27,805 nucleotides of DNA from assembly GCA_900539665.1 (NCBI GenBank), contig UQCV01000025.1, forward strand, positions 1-27,805, read 5' to 3'. Position 1 is the stretch's first letter, and each line of letters opens with the position of its first letter. This DNA is from an uncultured Succinivibrionaceae bacterium. Its GTDB lineage: Bacteria > Pseudomonadota > Gammaproteobacteria > Enterobacterales > Succinivibrionaceae. The notes below the pieces were generated by a model, which was given only the letters and a program-made list of their open reading frames with translations, made no database searches and was not told the origin of the DNA. Below, piece by piece: positions 8,881 to 18,900 of this stretch. A program made the translations under genes and the position numbers.

Positions 8881-11800
8881 ATGATTCCCCATATTTCCAT
8901 AGATAACTCTGTAGATCCATTGTATCTAGAGTATTTTAAAGAACTTAAGGCGCTCGGTTTTTCCGGCGATATTGAATACTCTTATGCTGCCCGTTTAGCC
9001 GTGGGGGTAGATAATAGTGTTTACCAACAGTTACCTCAAGGTGTAATTCTACCTAAATGTATCAAAGACGTGCAGTTAGCCGTAGAGCTTGCCGCTAAAC
9101 CTCATTATGAAGCGGTGACTTTTGCGCCACGCGGTGGGGGGACTGGGACTAATGGTCAGTCATTAACTCCTGGGGTTACTATGGATATGTCCCGTCATAT
9201 GCGTTTAATCTCCGACCTCAATACCACAGAACGCACTGTGCATGTTGAACCTGGGGTAATTAAAGATTATTTAAACAGCCAAATTAAAAAGTATGGTCTG
9301 TTCTTTTCTCCTGAGCTTTCAACCTCTAATCGTGCAACTTTTGGGGGGATGATTAGTACTGATGCGTCAGGCCAAGGCTCACTTAAGTATGGGCGTACTT
9401 CTCGCCATGTGATAAATGTGGACATGGTGCTTATCGATGGGAGCTTAGTAAACTTTCATCAAGTGTCTGGGGCTGAACTTGAAGCCAAATTGGCACAACA
9501 AGATTTAGAAGGTGAAGTTTATCGTACAGTTTATGAAATTGTAACTTCCAAGCAGGCTGAAATCGAAGCGCGCTTCCCTAAGCTTAACCGCTTCTTAACT
9601 GGCTACGATCTTAAGCATGTATACGATCCAAAGACTAAGGTTATGGATTTATCCCGTATCGTCTGTGGTTCTGAAGGCACTTTAGGCTTTATTGTGGGTG
9701 CTAAGCTTGATCTTACTGTAATCCCAACGTTTAGAGCCTTAGTAAACATTAAATATGATAGCTTTGATTCAGCGTTAAGACACGCTCCTGTGCTCGTTAA
9801 GGCCAAAGCTTTATCTGTAGAAACAGTCGATTCAAAAGTATTAAATCTAGCGCGCCAAGATATTGTTTGGTATAGCGTAAAAGACCTTATCACCGACGTT
9901 CCTGGTAAAGATATGGCCGGGATCAACATCGTTGAATTTGCTGGAACCGATGATGCTTTAGAATCTCAAAGCATGCAGGCGTTGATAAAGACCCTTGAAG
10001 CTGAACTTAAAAACGGTGGTAAAAATGGGATTATCGGTTACCAAGTATGCACTGAGCTTAAAGATGTATTAGCTGTTTACGCAATGCGTAAAAAGGCTGT
10101 AGGTCTTTTAGGTAATGCCGAAGGTGATGCTAAACCGATTGCCTTTACAGAAGACACTGTAGTGCCACCAGAACATTTAGCTGATTATATCGTTGAATTT
10201 AGAGCGCTACTTGATGCCCACCATTTACGTTACGGGATGTTCGGCCACGTAGATTCAGGGGTGCTTCACGTACGTCCGGCGTTAGATCTTTGCGACCCTG
10301 AACAAGAAAAGACTCTTCGTACTATTTCTGATAGCGTTGCGGCCTTAACGGCTAAATATGGCGGGATTATGTGGGGCGAACATGGTCGCGGTTATAGATG
10401 TGAATATGGGCCAAAATATTTTGGGGGCTTGTTCGATGAATTACGTCGAGTTAAAGCGGCCTTTGATCCACATAATAAGATTAACCCAGGTAAGATTTGT
10501 ACTCCACTTGGGCTCGATGACGCTAAGCTTGTAAGCATTGATGCGACTAAACGTGGTTTTTATGACCGCCAAATTCCAGTAACTGTACGCCATAGCTTTA
10601 GAGAATCTCTAAGCTGTAATGGTAATGGTTTGTGCTTTAACTTCGACACTACTTCTCCAATGTGTCCTACTTATAAGTATTTAGGCGATCGCATTCAGTC
10701 ACCAAAGGGGCGTGCAACTTTAATGCGTGAATGGTTGCGTCAGTTAGAACTTGCTGGTTGTAATCCATTAGCGCAAGAAAAGATTTTGGCTTCCTCTGGT
10801 TTTTCTTTTAAGACTTTTATTGAAAAATGCGTAAATTCTATTAAGGACCGTTCAGGCTTTACCGAAGAAGTAAAACAAGCGATGGATTGTTGCTTGGCTT
10901 GTAAGGCATGTAAGTCTCAATGCCCAATTAAGGTAGACGTGCCAGATTTTAGAGCTCGCTTCTTTAATCTTTACTATAGTAGATACTTGCGTCCATTTGG
11001 CGACATTATGGCCAAGACTATTGAAGATAGCGCGCCACTGATGGCTCATGCGCCTAGATTCCTTAATACGGTAAATAGCCTTACTCCAGTTAAGTATTTG
11101 ATTAAGCACACTTTAGGCTTTACTGATGTGCCAGCTTTAAGTTTCCCAACTTTAAAGCAAAGACTTAAAGAAACAACTGCCGAATACTTCAATCTTGATA
11201 AAGCTTTGGAGTATACCGAAAGTGAACGTAGTCGCTATGTTATTTTGGTGCAGGATGCCTTTACTTCAAGCTATGATGCAGCGGTAATTGCTGATTTCGT
11301 GCGTTTAGTAGCAGACATGGGACGCCGAGTCCTAGTATTACCATTAAAACCAAATGGTAAAGTACAGCATATTCGTGGTTACTTACGTGAATTTGCTAAG
11401 TGCGCAGCTAGCACTGCTGAGTTTTTAACCATGGTGGCGAAACTTGGTATTCCTATGGTGGGGGTAGATCCGGCGATGACTCTATGTTATCGCGATGAAT
11501 ATAAGAAAATTTTAGGGGATGCGAGAGGCAACTTTGAAGTGCTCTTATTAGAAGAATGGCTCCTTAATAACTTAGACGCCTTAAAAGGTCAAAATACTGT
11601 AGCTGACGACACTCCATATTACTTGTTAGCGCATTGCACCCAAAAGACCATGAAGCCAACAACTCACGGTGATTGGCAAAAGATCTTTGCCACTGTTGGT
11701 CTAAAGCTAACTCCGATTCCAGTTGGTTGTTGTGGGATGGCTGGCCTTTATGGGCATACCGCAGCGAACGAAGAACGTTCGAAGGAAATTTACCGGCAAA

Positions 11801-11964
11801 ATTGGGCTCCTGTCTTTACTAAGTATGATATTAACCGTTGCTTGGTAACAGGCTATTCATGTCGTGAACAGGTTAAGCGTATGGAAGGGGTAGCGGTTAA
11901 ACATCCACTCCAGGTACTTGTTGAATGCTTTGAAGCCACAAAAAAGGCAAACATGAAGCGTTAA
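8881..11964 (+). CDS. ydiJ: Giant FAD and 4Fe-4S D-2-hydroxyacid dehydrogenase (YdiJ family)
   Basis: It is a fused flavin/iron-sulfur dehydrogenase that oxidises D-2-hydroxy acids; E. coli YdiJ is linked to D-2-hydroxyglutarate and D-lactate. From the ATG at 8881 it is 1027 aa, matching E. coli YdiJ (about 1018), and begins MIPHIS as in that family; a TTG at 8818 is in frame but adds 21 residues without family support. The FAD-binding domain lies at about 45-270 with PRGGGTGTNG at 83-92, and the FAD-oxidase C-terminal domain at about 270-545. Iron-sulfur cysteines follow: CNGNGLC at 579-585 with C595, and CLACKACKSQCP with C671, C674, C677 and C681. A C-terminal CCG-type domain holds C950-C951. 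GGA seven bases before 8881 can serve as ribosome-binding site. It is monocistronic, ended by the hairpin at 12053. Confidence 0.92.
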   Translation: MIPHISIDNSVDPLYLEYFKELKALGFSGDIEYSYAARLAVGVDNSVYQQLPQGVILPKCIKDVQLAVELAAKPHYEAVTFAPRGGGTGTNGQSLTPGVTMDMSRHMRLISDLNTTERTVHVEPGVIKDYLNSQIKKYGLFFSPELSTSNRATFGGMISTDASGQGSLKYGRTSRHVINVDMVLIDGSLVNFHQVSGAELEAKLAQQDLEGEVYRTVYEIVTSKQAEIEARFPKLNRFLTGYDLKHVYDPKTKVMDLSRIVCGSEGTLGFIVGAKLDLTVIPTFRALVNIKYDSFDSALRHAPVLVKAKALSVETVDSKVLNLARQDIVWYSVKDLITDVPGKDMAGINIVEFAGTDDALESQSMQALIKTLEAELKNGGKNGIIGYQVCTELKDVLAVYAMRKKAVGLLGNAEGDAKPIAFTEDTVVPPEHLADYIVEFRALLDAHHLRYGMFGHVDSGVLHVRPALDLCDPEQEKTLRTISDSVAALTAKYGGIMWGEHGRGYRCEYGPKYFGGLFDELRRVKAAFDPHNKINPGKICTPLGLDDAKLVSIDATKRGFYDRQIPVTVRHSFRESLSCNGNGLCFNFDTTSPMCPTYKYLGDRIQSPKGRATLMREWLRQLELAGCNPLAQEKILASSGFSFKTFIEKCVNSIKDRSGFTEEVKQAMDCCLACKACKSQCPIKVDVPDFRARFFNLYYSRYLRPFGDIMAKTIEDSAPLMAHAPRFLNTVNSLTPVKYLIKHTLGFTDVPALSFPTLKQRLKETTAEYFNLDKALEYTESERSRYVILVQDAFTSSYDAAVIADFVRLVADMGRRVLVLPLKPNGKVQHIRGYLREFAKCAASTAEFLTMVAKLGIPMVGVDPAMTLCYRDEYKKILGDARGNFEVLLLEEWLLNNLDALKGQNTVADDTPYYLLAHCTQKTMKPTTHGDWQKIFATVGLKLTPIPVGCCGMAGLYGHTAANEERSKEIYRQNWAPVFTKYDINRCLVTGYSCREQVKRMEGVAVKHPLQVLVECFEATKKANMKR

Positions 11965-12052
11965 TTAAGTCTTAACTTGGTTAATTACTTTAAAGCTTTA
12001 AAAGCGAGCTTCTCTAAGCTATAGTTTAAAGTTCTTAAAGCATGAAATAAAG

Positions 12053-12081
12053 GCACAGGGCCACCTGTGCTTTTGTTTTTT
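12053..12081 (+). terminator. Terminator after ydiJ
   Basis: GCACAGG/CCTGTGC (12053-12059 with 12064-12070) has a 4-nt loop and is followed by TTTTGTTTTTT. It lies 88 bp past the stop codon. Confidence 0.85.
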
Positions 12082-12155
12082 AGGAGCGAAAAGCGTAGCA
12101 AGGTTTTATTTTGTTCTAGAAAAGTAGCGCCTAAAAAATTACTAATTTATGCAAA

Positions 12156-12184
12156 TTGATTTATGTTTATATTTGCATTATGCT
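12156..12184 (+). promoter_or_regulatory. Candidate sigma-70 promoter of ilvIH
   Basis: TTGATT (12156-12161) and TATGCT (12179-12184) lie 17 bp apart, each matching four of six consensus positions. Transcription from here would give a leader of about 230 nt before ilvI. An overlapping extended -10 (TG-C-TATGAC at 12181-12189) is an alternative. Confidence 0.4.
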
Positions 12185-12408
12185 ATGACTATTCAGCTTC
12201 GCTGAGGCTATAGCAGGGTTGTTTGGAATATACCAAAACGTTCCAAAAAGATCGTTTTCTGAAATTATTTCGATTTTGAGAAAATTATTTTTCGTAAGGC
12301 AGCTGCTATAGAAGTGTTAGATATTGGTCGTGGATGCGGCATCAGCTGTCAGTTAGTGAACCGACTGCTACTGCTGAGACAGTATTTAACAATGAGTAAC
12401 TCTTTATT

Positions 12409-12422
12409 AAGCCTGGAGGCTT
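12409..12422 (+). promoter_or_regulatory. ilvI ribosome-binding site inside a small hairpin
   Basis: AAGCC (12409-12413) pairs with GGCTT (12418-12422) around TGGA. The Shine-Dalgarno GGAGG (12415-12419) lies in the loop and right arm, 4 nt before the ATG. The stem may limit ribosome access. Confidence 0.4.
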
Positions 12423-12423
12423 T

Positions 12424-14154
12424 ATGGAAATGTTGTCGGGCGCACAGATGGTGATCCGTGCACTGGAAGATTTAGGGGTAGACAAGTTGTTCGGTTATCC
12501 GGGCGGTTCTGTATTACACATTTATGATGCTTTATTGAATTCTTCAAAGATTAAGCATATTTTATGTCGTCATGAGCAAGCTGCTGTACATATGGCAGAC
12601 GGTTATGCACGTGCTACTGGTAAGGTTGGGTGCGTGCTTGTAACCTCAGGTCCTGGGGCTACTAACACTATTACTGGTATTGCTACTGCCTATATGGATT
12701 CAATTCCATTGGTAGTACTAACAGGTCAGGTTCCTACCACTCTTATTGGTCAGGATGCTTTCCAGGAAGTTGACATGGTGGGGATTTCTCGCCCTGTTGT
12801 AAAGCACAGTTTCCTTTGTCGTCGTGCGGAAGATATTCCTGAATATATTCGTAAGGCTTTCCATATCGCTTCAACTGGCCGTCCAGGTCCTGTAGTTGTT
12901 GATATTCCAAAGGATACGCAAAATCCACAGCTTAAGTTCCCTTATCATGAACAGTCTATTGATGACATCATTATGCGTTCATATAACCCAACTCTCGTAG
13001 GGCACAAGGGCCAGATTAAGCGTGCGATAAAAATGATTGCTGAAGCTAAGCGTCCGGTACTTTTATTAGGTGGCGGGGTTATCGCTTCAAATGCCTCTGA
13101 AAAGGTTGCAGAATTAGCACATAAATTTAACTTGCCTGTAACTATGACTCTTATGGGTTTAGGTGCGTTCCCAGCAAGTGACAAGCAATGTCTTGGGATG
13201 CTCGGTATGCATGGTACTTATGCTGCTAATACCACTATGCACAACAGTGATCTTATCGTGGCTTTAGGGGCACGTTTTGATGACCGTGTAACTAACAATG
13301 TAGCTAAGTTCTGTCCTGAAGCTAAGATTATCCATATTGATATCGATCCTTCATCAATTTCTAAGTGTGTAAGCGCTGATATTCCTATTGTTGGTAATAT
13401 TGATACCGTGCTTGAACAGATGAATGACGTTATCAAGGAACTCGATATTAAGCCTGCAGAAGGGGCTTTAAATTCATGGTGGGATCAGATTAATGGCTTT
13501 AGAGCAGCTCATCCTCTTTCATATGAAGGCGATGGCACTCCAGGTATGCTTCACCCAGCTAAGATTGTGTCTGAGCTCTATAAGCATACCAACGGTAATG
13601 CTAATGTTGTAACCGACGTTGGTCAGCACCAAATGTTTGCAGCTTTATATTACCCACTTGAAAAGCCACGTCATTTCATGTCATCTGGCGGGCTTGGCAC
13701 CATGGGGTATGGTTTCCCTGCAGCTATTGGGGTTAAGATTGCTAAACCTGATGAAGAAGTAATTTGCATTACCGGTGATGGTTCATTCCAGATGAATTTA
13801 CAGGAACTTGCTTGCTGCTTACAGTATAAGATTCCGGTAAAGGTATTTATCATCAACAACCGTAGCCTTGGTATGGTTAAACAGTGGCAGATGATGTTCT
13901 ATAACGGCCGTCAGAGTGAATCATACATGGACGCAGTGCCAGATTTTGTGAAGCTTGCGGAAAGTTATGGTCAGATTGGTTTACGTGTAAACAACGAATC
14001 TGAACTTGGTGATGTAATTGATCAAGCATTGGCGGTTAAAGATAAGACTGTAGTGGTTGATATTGTGGCTGACCCAGATTCTCGCGTATATCCAATGCAG
14101 ATTGGGACTGGTTCAATGGCTGATATGTTTTTGAGTAAGACGGAGCGTACATAA
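12424..14154 (+). CDS. ilvI: Acetolactate synthase large subunit (AHAS III type)
   Basis: It condenses two pyruvates, or pyruvate and 2-oxobutyrate, into acetohydroxy acids, the first common step of valine, leucine and isoleucine synthesis. The 576-aa protein starts MEMLSGA as E. coli IlvI does. The N-terminal ThDP pyrimidine domain carries the catalytic Glu51 in CRHEQAAVHMADG. A central FAD-binding domain (about 195-335) contains the VALGARFDDRVT segment. The C-terminal ThDP pyrophosphate domain has GDGSFQMN (451-458) ending at NN 478-479, the magnesium-ThDP motif. The small subunit gene overlaps it by one base, so the two are translationally coupled. GGAGG at 12415 fixes the start. Similarity through the whole length favours IlvI over IlvB or IlvG. 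Confidence 0.95.
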   Translation: MEMLSGAQMVIRALEDLGVDKLFGYPGGSVLHIYDALLNSSKIKHILCRHEQAAVHMADGYARATGKVGCVLVTSGPGATNTITGIATAYMDSIPLVVLTGQVPTTLIGQDAFQEVDMVGISRPVVKHSFLCRRAEDIPEYIRKAFHIASTGRPGPVVVDIPKDTQNPQLKFPYHEQSIDDIIMRSYNPTLVGHKGQIKRAIKMIAEAKRPVLLLGGGVIASNASEKVAELAHKFNLPVTMTLMGLGAFPASDKQCLGMLGMHGTYAANTTMHNSDLIVALGARFDDRVTNNVAKFCPEAKIIHIDIDPSSISKCVSADIPIVGNIDTVLEQMNDVIKELDIKPAEGALNSWWDQINGFRAAHPLSYEGDGTPGMLHPAKIVSELYKHTNGNANVVTDVGQHQMFAALYYPLEKPRHFMSSGGLGTMGYGFPAAIGVKIAKPDEEVICITGDGSFQMNLQELACCLQYKIPVKVFIINNRSLGMVKQWQMMFYNGRQSESYMDAVPDFVKLAESYGQIGLRVNNESELGDVIDQALAVKDKTVVVDIVADPDSRVYPMQIGTGSMADMFLSKTERT

Positions 14155-14651
14155 TGCGTCATATTATTTCTGTGCTCCTAGAAAATGCTTCTGGGGCTTT
14201 AAGTAGAGTTGTCGGTCTGTTTTCTCAGCGCGGCTTCAATATTGAGTCACTCACTGTAGCACCGACTGAAGATGCTACCTTATCTCGCATGACTATTGTT
14301 ACTACTTGTGATGCGGAAGAAGTTGAACAGATAACCAAGCAGTTACACAAGCTTATCGACGTCCTCAAGGTTACTGATTTGGCTGAAGCAGGTCATGTAG
14401 AACGTGAAATTATGCTCGTTAAGATTAGAGCTAATACCCGTGATTTACGTGCTGAAATCAAGTCAATGTCAGACATCTTTAATGGTGAAATTGTTGATTT
14501 AACTCCTGAACTTTACACTGTACAGATTATCGGTACTAGTGAACAGCTTGATAATTTCTTAGCTGCTGTTTGCCAGGCGGCAGAAGTGGTAGAAGTTATT
14601 CGTTCTGGGGTGTGCGGTATTGCTCGTGGTGAACGTTCACTTAGACCATAA
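14154..14651 (+). CDS. ilvH: Acetolactate synthase regulatory small subunit
   Basis: This partner of IlvI stabilises the holoenzyme and confers valine feedback inhibition. The 165-aa product has the usual IlvH length. An N-terminal ACT domain (residues 2-77) includes LENASGALSRVVGLFSQRGF and NIESLTVAPT, where valine binds between dimers; a C-terminal ALS_ss_C domain (about 83-160) follows EREIMLVKI. Its ATG shares one base with the ilvI stop (TAATG). A strong terminator lies 46 bp downstream, closing the two-gene operon. Confidence 0.95.
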   Translation: MRHIISVLLENASGALSRVVGLFSQRGFNIESLTVAPTEDATLSRMTIVTTCDAEEVEQITKQLHKLIDVLKVTDLAEAGHVEREIMLVKIRANTRDLRAEIKSMSDIFNGEIVDLTPELYTVQIIGTSEQLDNFLAAVCQAAEVVEVIRSGVCGIARGERSLRP

Positions 14652-14697
14652 ATAAACAATTTAACCTCCAAAGAAGGTGGTTTACCATTTAGGTTGG

Positions 14698-14735
14698 AAA
14701 AGGGATAACACGTTGTGGTGTTATCCCTTTTTTTT
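14698..14735 (+). terminator. Strong terminator closing ilvIH
   Basis: A perfect 14-bp stem (14698-14711 with 14718-14731), a 6-nt loop GTTGTG, and a run of eight T at 14728-14735. Confidence 0.92.
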
Positions 14736-14828
14736 GTCAAAATTTGGCCTTGTGTTTGGTTAAAAATGATAAGTAATCGTAACTTTTGGTTAAAAACAAA
14801 AAACGTCTATCAAAAAATAAAAAGTATC

Positions 14829-14857
14829 TTTACCTTTGTGAAAATTAAGAATATACT
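14829..14857 (+). promoter_or_regulatory. Candidate promoter of the cas operon
   Basis: TTTACC (14829-14834, four of six matches) and TATACT (14852-14857, five of six) lie exactly 17 bp apart, about 170 bp before cas1. The duplicated TTTGGTTAAAAA sites lie just upstream and could bind a regulator. Confidence 0.45.
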
Positions 14858-15027
14858 GATTAAGACGTATAAAAAAATAGAAATTTAGCAAAAAATCTAT
14901 ATCAGAATAAATGCTTTTACCATTGTGTAGCAACTGTTCAACTAAGATTAGATCAAAGCATTGGGTCCATAAGACATAGAAAGCTTGATTCATTATTTAT
15001 TTACCAATCAAAAGGTGGGTAGCGAAT

Positions 15028-15990
15028 ATGGAAGAAATCATGCCACGTGAATTAAAACAAATAATTCACTCCCAAAGAACAAATTTTTACTATTTAGAAC
15101 ATTGTAAAGTCTTAGTTAATGGTGGCAGAGTCGAATATATAACTGATTATGAAAATAGAATGTCATATTGGAATATTCCGATTGCCAATACTACAGTAGT
15201 TCTTTTGGGGACTGGAACTTCTATTACTCAAGCCGCAGTTAGAGAAATGGCTAAAGCTGGAGTGTTAATAGGCTTTTGCGGTAGTGATGGAGCACCTTTG
15301 TATGCAGGATGTGAAATAGAATTTATAAATTCAAGAAGCGAATATAGACCGACCCAATACTTACAAAATTTTATTGTTCTTTGGATTGATGAAACGAAAC
15401 GCTTAAGTTTGGCGCGTAAGTTTCAAGAAGAAAGAATAAAGAATATAAAAAAATTTTGGTTAGAAAAACCTATTTTCGTCGATGGAGTTTTTAATTTTAA
15501 TAGTTCTGACGTGCTTTCAACTTTAGATAGGTTTGCTTATGGATTTAATAATGCTACAGATACTCAAGGGGTTTTAAGTGAAGAAGCTATTATGACTAAA
15601 AAATTATATAGCTTTATGGTTAAAGGGACTTGTCTAGAAAATTTTGTTAGAGCAAAAAACGGGACTGGATTGGATGATGCAAATCGCTTCTTGGATCATG
15701 GCAATTACTTAGCTTACGGTTTGGCAGCATGTGCTCTATGGGTTTTGGGTATACCGGCTTCCTTATCAGTTGTTCATGGCAAAACAAGAAAGGGTGGGTT
15801 AGTGTTTGATTTAGCAGATGTAGTAAAAGATGCTATCGTCATGCCTACTTGTTTTGAGGCTGCTGTAAAGGAGTATAGCCAAAGTGACTTTAGAACTATC
15901 TTAATGAATAGGTTTAATACGAAACAAATTCTAGATTCTATGATTGAATTTATGAAAGGAATTACTGCGTATAGTGATGGGCAAGAATAA
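15028..15990 (+). CDS. cas1: Cas1, type I-F adaptation integrase
   Basis: It is the metal-dependent integrase that, with the Cas2 part of Cas2-3, inserts new spacers at the leader end of the array. The 320-aa protein follows Pseudomonas aeruginosa Cas1 closely: HSQRTNFYYLEHCKVLVNGGRVEY near the start, YWNIPIANTT, LLGTGTSITQAA, and FLDHGNYLAYGLAA. The active-site residues align as Glu186 (in LSEEAIMTKKL), His250 (VVHGKTRKGGLVF) and Asp261. The ATG at 15028 follows GGTGGG; a second ATG four codons on is less likely because the family keeps these residues. It is first in the operon and 2 bp from cas2-3. Confidence 0.97.
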   Translation: MEEIMPRELKQIIHSQRTNFYYLEHCKVLVNGGRVEYITDYENRMSYWNIPIANTTVVLLGTGTSITQAAVREMAKAGVLIGFCGSDGAPLYAGCEIEFINSRSEYRPTQYLQNFIVLWIDETKRLSLARKFQEERIKNIKKFWLEKPIFVDGVFNFNSSDVLSTLDRFAYGFNNATDTQGVLSEEAIMTKKLYSFMVKGTCLENFVRAKNGTGLDDANRFLDHGNYLAYGLAACALWVLGIPASLSVVHGKTRKGGLVFDLADVVKDAIVMPTCFEAAVKEYSQSDFRTILMNRFNTKQILDSMIEFMKGITAYSDGQE

Positions 15991-15992
15991 GC

Positions 15993-18900
15993 ATGAATGT
16001 GTTAATAATTTCAGAATGTAGAAAGCTATCATTACAACGCACTAGAAGAGTAATTGATTTATTCATAGAAAGAATTGGGCGTAGAACTTGGTGTGGCAAC
16101 ATTACTTTAAATGGATTGTCCTCAATGAAAAATTTATTGAAAAAGACAGCTTCAAGGGGGACAGCTGTGTCTTGCTTTTGGATTAAAAAGGATGGTACTA
16201 GAGAGTTATTGTGGATTGTGGGTAGATGTTCAGCTTTTGGGAGAAACGGAGTGGTTCCAACAGATACAACAACTGTAGATGATTTTATTACTCGAAACGA
16301 AAATAAGTGGAAGTGTGCTGAGCTTGTAGCTGGGGTAACTATGCTTGCTGGATTGCTACATGATATAGGTAAATCCTCAGTTTGGTTTCAGAAAAAACTT
16401 CGTGGTGCACCGGTAACCAAAAATAGATCTGATATTTTTAGGCATGAAGTAATGTCTTTTTTGTTGTTTCAAGAAATATTGATAGCGAATAACATTGCTA
16501 CAGATCAAGAGTTACTAGAATTTTTTTCTCATCTACAAAGTGGTCAAATCAAGATCAATGATTTATTTAAAAGTGCTTGTGATTGGCTTGTAGGTGAAGA
16601 TTTTTCAAAAGTAAAATCTATTGATGCTTTAAAGCAAAATCGTCTTTTTAATAAAGAATGCAAGGCTTTTGCCCGAGTGAATAAAGAGAATGATGTTATT
16701 GTTTTACTTTCATATTTGATTTTGAGTCATCATCGATTGCCGTATACCCAAGCGAAACACGATAGAGAGTTTATCTATAACTTTAAGCAGTTTTTGTTAA
16801 ATTTTTCAGGTGAAAAGAATTCACTATTTTGGCGAGAAAATGTAAAGAACGAATTAGATGAAACAAAGAAAGATTTAGCAGAACTAAAAGATATTTTTTC
16901 ATTTGATCTTAAAAGATGGAAGCGAAATTCACAAAAGAAAGATTTCTTATTTGAAAGTGACTACTACTGTAATCGTTTGGGAAAGGCGGCTAGAACTATT
17001 CAAAAGGGGCTTTCTACTTACAGTTTTCATATTAAGAGTGATGGTAAAAGCTTAGACATTGTTGAAAAGAATGATGGACTAGTGGTTATGCTTTCGCGCA
17101 GTATTCTAATGATGGCGGATCATTATATTTCCGCCAAAAATGATCGAGGCGAAGCCACTGTTGACAAAAAAAATGACCCATTCATTTTAGCCAAGAGCAG
17201 TGGGGCTTTCACGGATATTCAATTGACTAGCCATTGCGTTAGCGTGGCGGGTATGGCGTATTTATTCACGAGAAATTTTGCTTCACTACAAACAATTCTT
17301 CCAAGGATTGTTGAGAATAGAGAATTTAGAAAGCCAATAACCAATTCTTATTTTAAATGGCAAAATCAAGCGTTGAAGAAAACGGAAATAATGTCAAAGC
17401 AGATTGAAGAATCCGGTTTTTTTGGGGTTAATTTGGCGTCAACAGGCACGGGGAAGACATTTGCTAACACCAAGATTATTTTAGGTTGTGCTGGTGAACA
17501 TGGATGTAGATTTTGTTTTGCTTCTGGGCTTAGAACTTTAACTTTGCAAAGCGGTCAAGCTTTAAAAGATAGACTAAGACTTGATGAAGATGATATAGCT
17601 GTTGTTTTGGGGGATTGTTTACAAGGAAAAAAGGTTGAAGAAAATCCTGAAGAACCAAATAAGTATACAAAGAACTATGATGAGGATTTCGATAAAGAGA
17701 TTTGGGACGACAATTTATATGTAGATTATGACGGGCAAATAGTCAATGATCTTTATAAATTTATCTTAGAACATGATAAGAGAATAACACAAATTGTTAG
17801 TGCGCCTGTACTAGTTTGCACTATAGATACATTAGTAAATTGTTTTGAAAGTTATAGAGGTGGTAAACAGATACCTGCTGTTCTTAGATTATTAAGTTCT
17901 GATTTGATAATAGATGAAATTGACGATTTTAGTCTCGATGATTTACCTGCTATTGCTAGATTGATTTATTTTGCAGGTATGTTCGGAAGCAAAGTTCTAA
18001 TTTCCTCTGCCACGATACCAAGCAATTTAGTGTTGCATTTATATAAAGCCTTTAGTGCAGGTAGAGCCTTGTTTAATAAAGCAAATGGGATTCAAAAGAA
18101 TTCTACGATTTTAGGGATTTATGATGAGTTTTCATCACAAGTTGAGATGTGCGCTTTATTGAATGATTGTAATGCGACGACAACGCAAGAGTCTAATGGG
18201 GCTGACGCTCTAGCAGCTCAGTTTAATACATATATAGATTCATTTTACAAAAAACGAATTCAAAATCTACGTGTCGCTCTTCTCAATGAACATAAAACAA
18301 TTTTTGAAGTTTCACCTTGTATTTCCCAAGAAGAAAAAATAATGTCTGAAACACAGGCAATAAAGTTATACGCCAATTGGATCGAGTCAGAAATATATGA
18401 ATGCCACGATTTAAATAGTATTGAGTTAAAAAATTGCGCCAACATTAAAAAGATTTCGATTGGAGTGGTGCGATTTGCCAACATTAATCCATTGACTAAA
18501 GTGGCAATTGAATTGTTATCGCATCCAAATCGAAAAAATTACGCTTTATTTGGGGTGATTTACCATTCACGTTTTCCTTATTTATTGCGTTCCTATACTG
18601 AAGAGCAGTTGGACCTTTTGCTTAACAACAGGGACTCAGACAATTGGGAAGAGCAGCCTTTAATTAAAGATGTAGTAAAACGAAGTAAAGGTGCTGAGAA
18701 TATAATCGTAGTAGTTATGGCATCCCCTGTTGAAGAAGTTGGGAGAGACCATGATTTTGATTGGGCTGTAATAGAACCATCTTCAATAAGGTCGATTATT
18801 CAGATGTCTGGCCGCGTGAGAAGACATAGGCGAGGTTCTGTTGAGCGAACTAATGTAAAAATTTTGTCGAGAAATTTTAAAAGTTTAATTAGTGACCCTG

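Larger units (their letters stand above)
11965..12423. other. Intergenic region: ydiJ terminator, ilvIH promoter and leader
   Basis: The first 120 bp carry the ydiJ terminator. The remainder is an AT-rich stretch with a promoter candidate at 12156-12184, an imperfect hairpin at 12181-12215 (TGCTAT/ATAGCA outside, TCAGC/GCTGA inside), and about 230 nt of leader. A short GTG-started frame at 12314-12454, rich in leucine codons, overlaps the ilvI start. AT-rich tracts at about 12240-12300 would suit Lrp, which controls ilvIH in E. coli, but no specific site can be proved by eye. Confidence 0.4.
14652..15027. other. Intergenic region between ilvH and the cas operon
   Basis: It holds the ilvH terminator, then about 290 bp of very AT-rich DNA with the probable cas promoter. 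Two exact copies of TTTGGTTAAAAA (14755-14766 and 14785-14796) start 30 bp apart upstream of the promoter candidate. Small frames here have no supporting composition or start site. Confidence 0.5.

Noticed and set aside
14790..14993. 67-aa minus-strand frame upstream of cas1
   Set aside because: It is a product of AT-rich DNA (F, Y, I, L, N runs) without a start signal, lying over the probable cas promoter.
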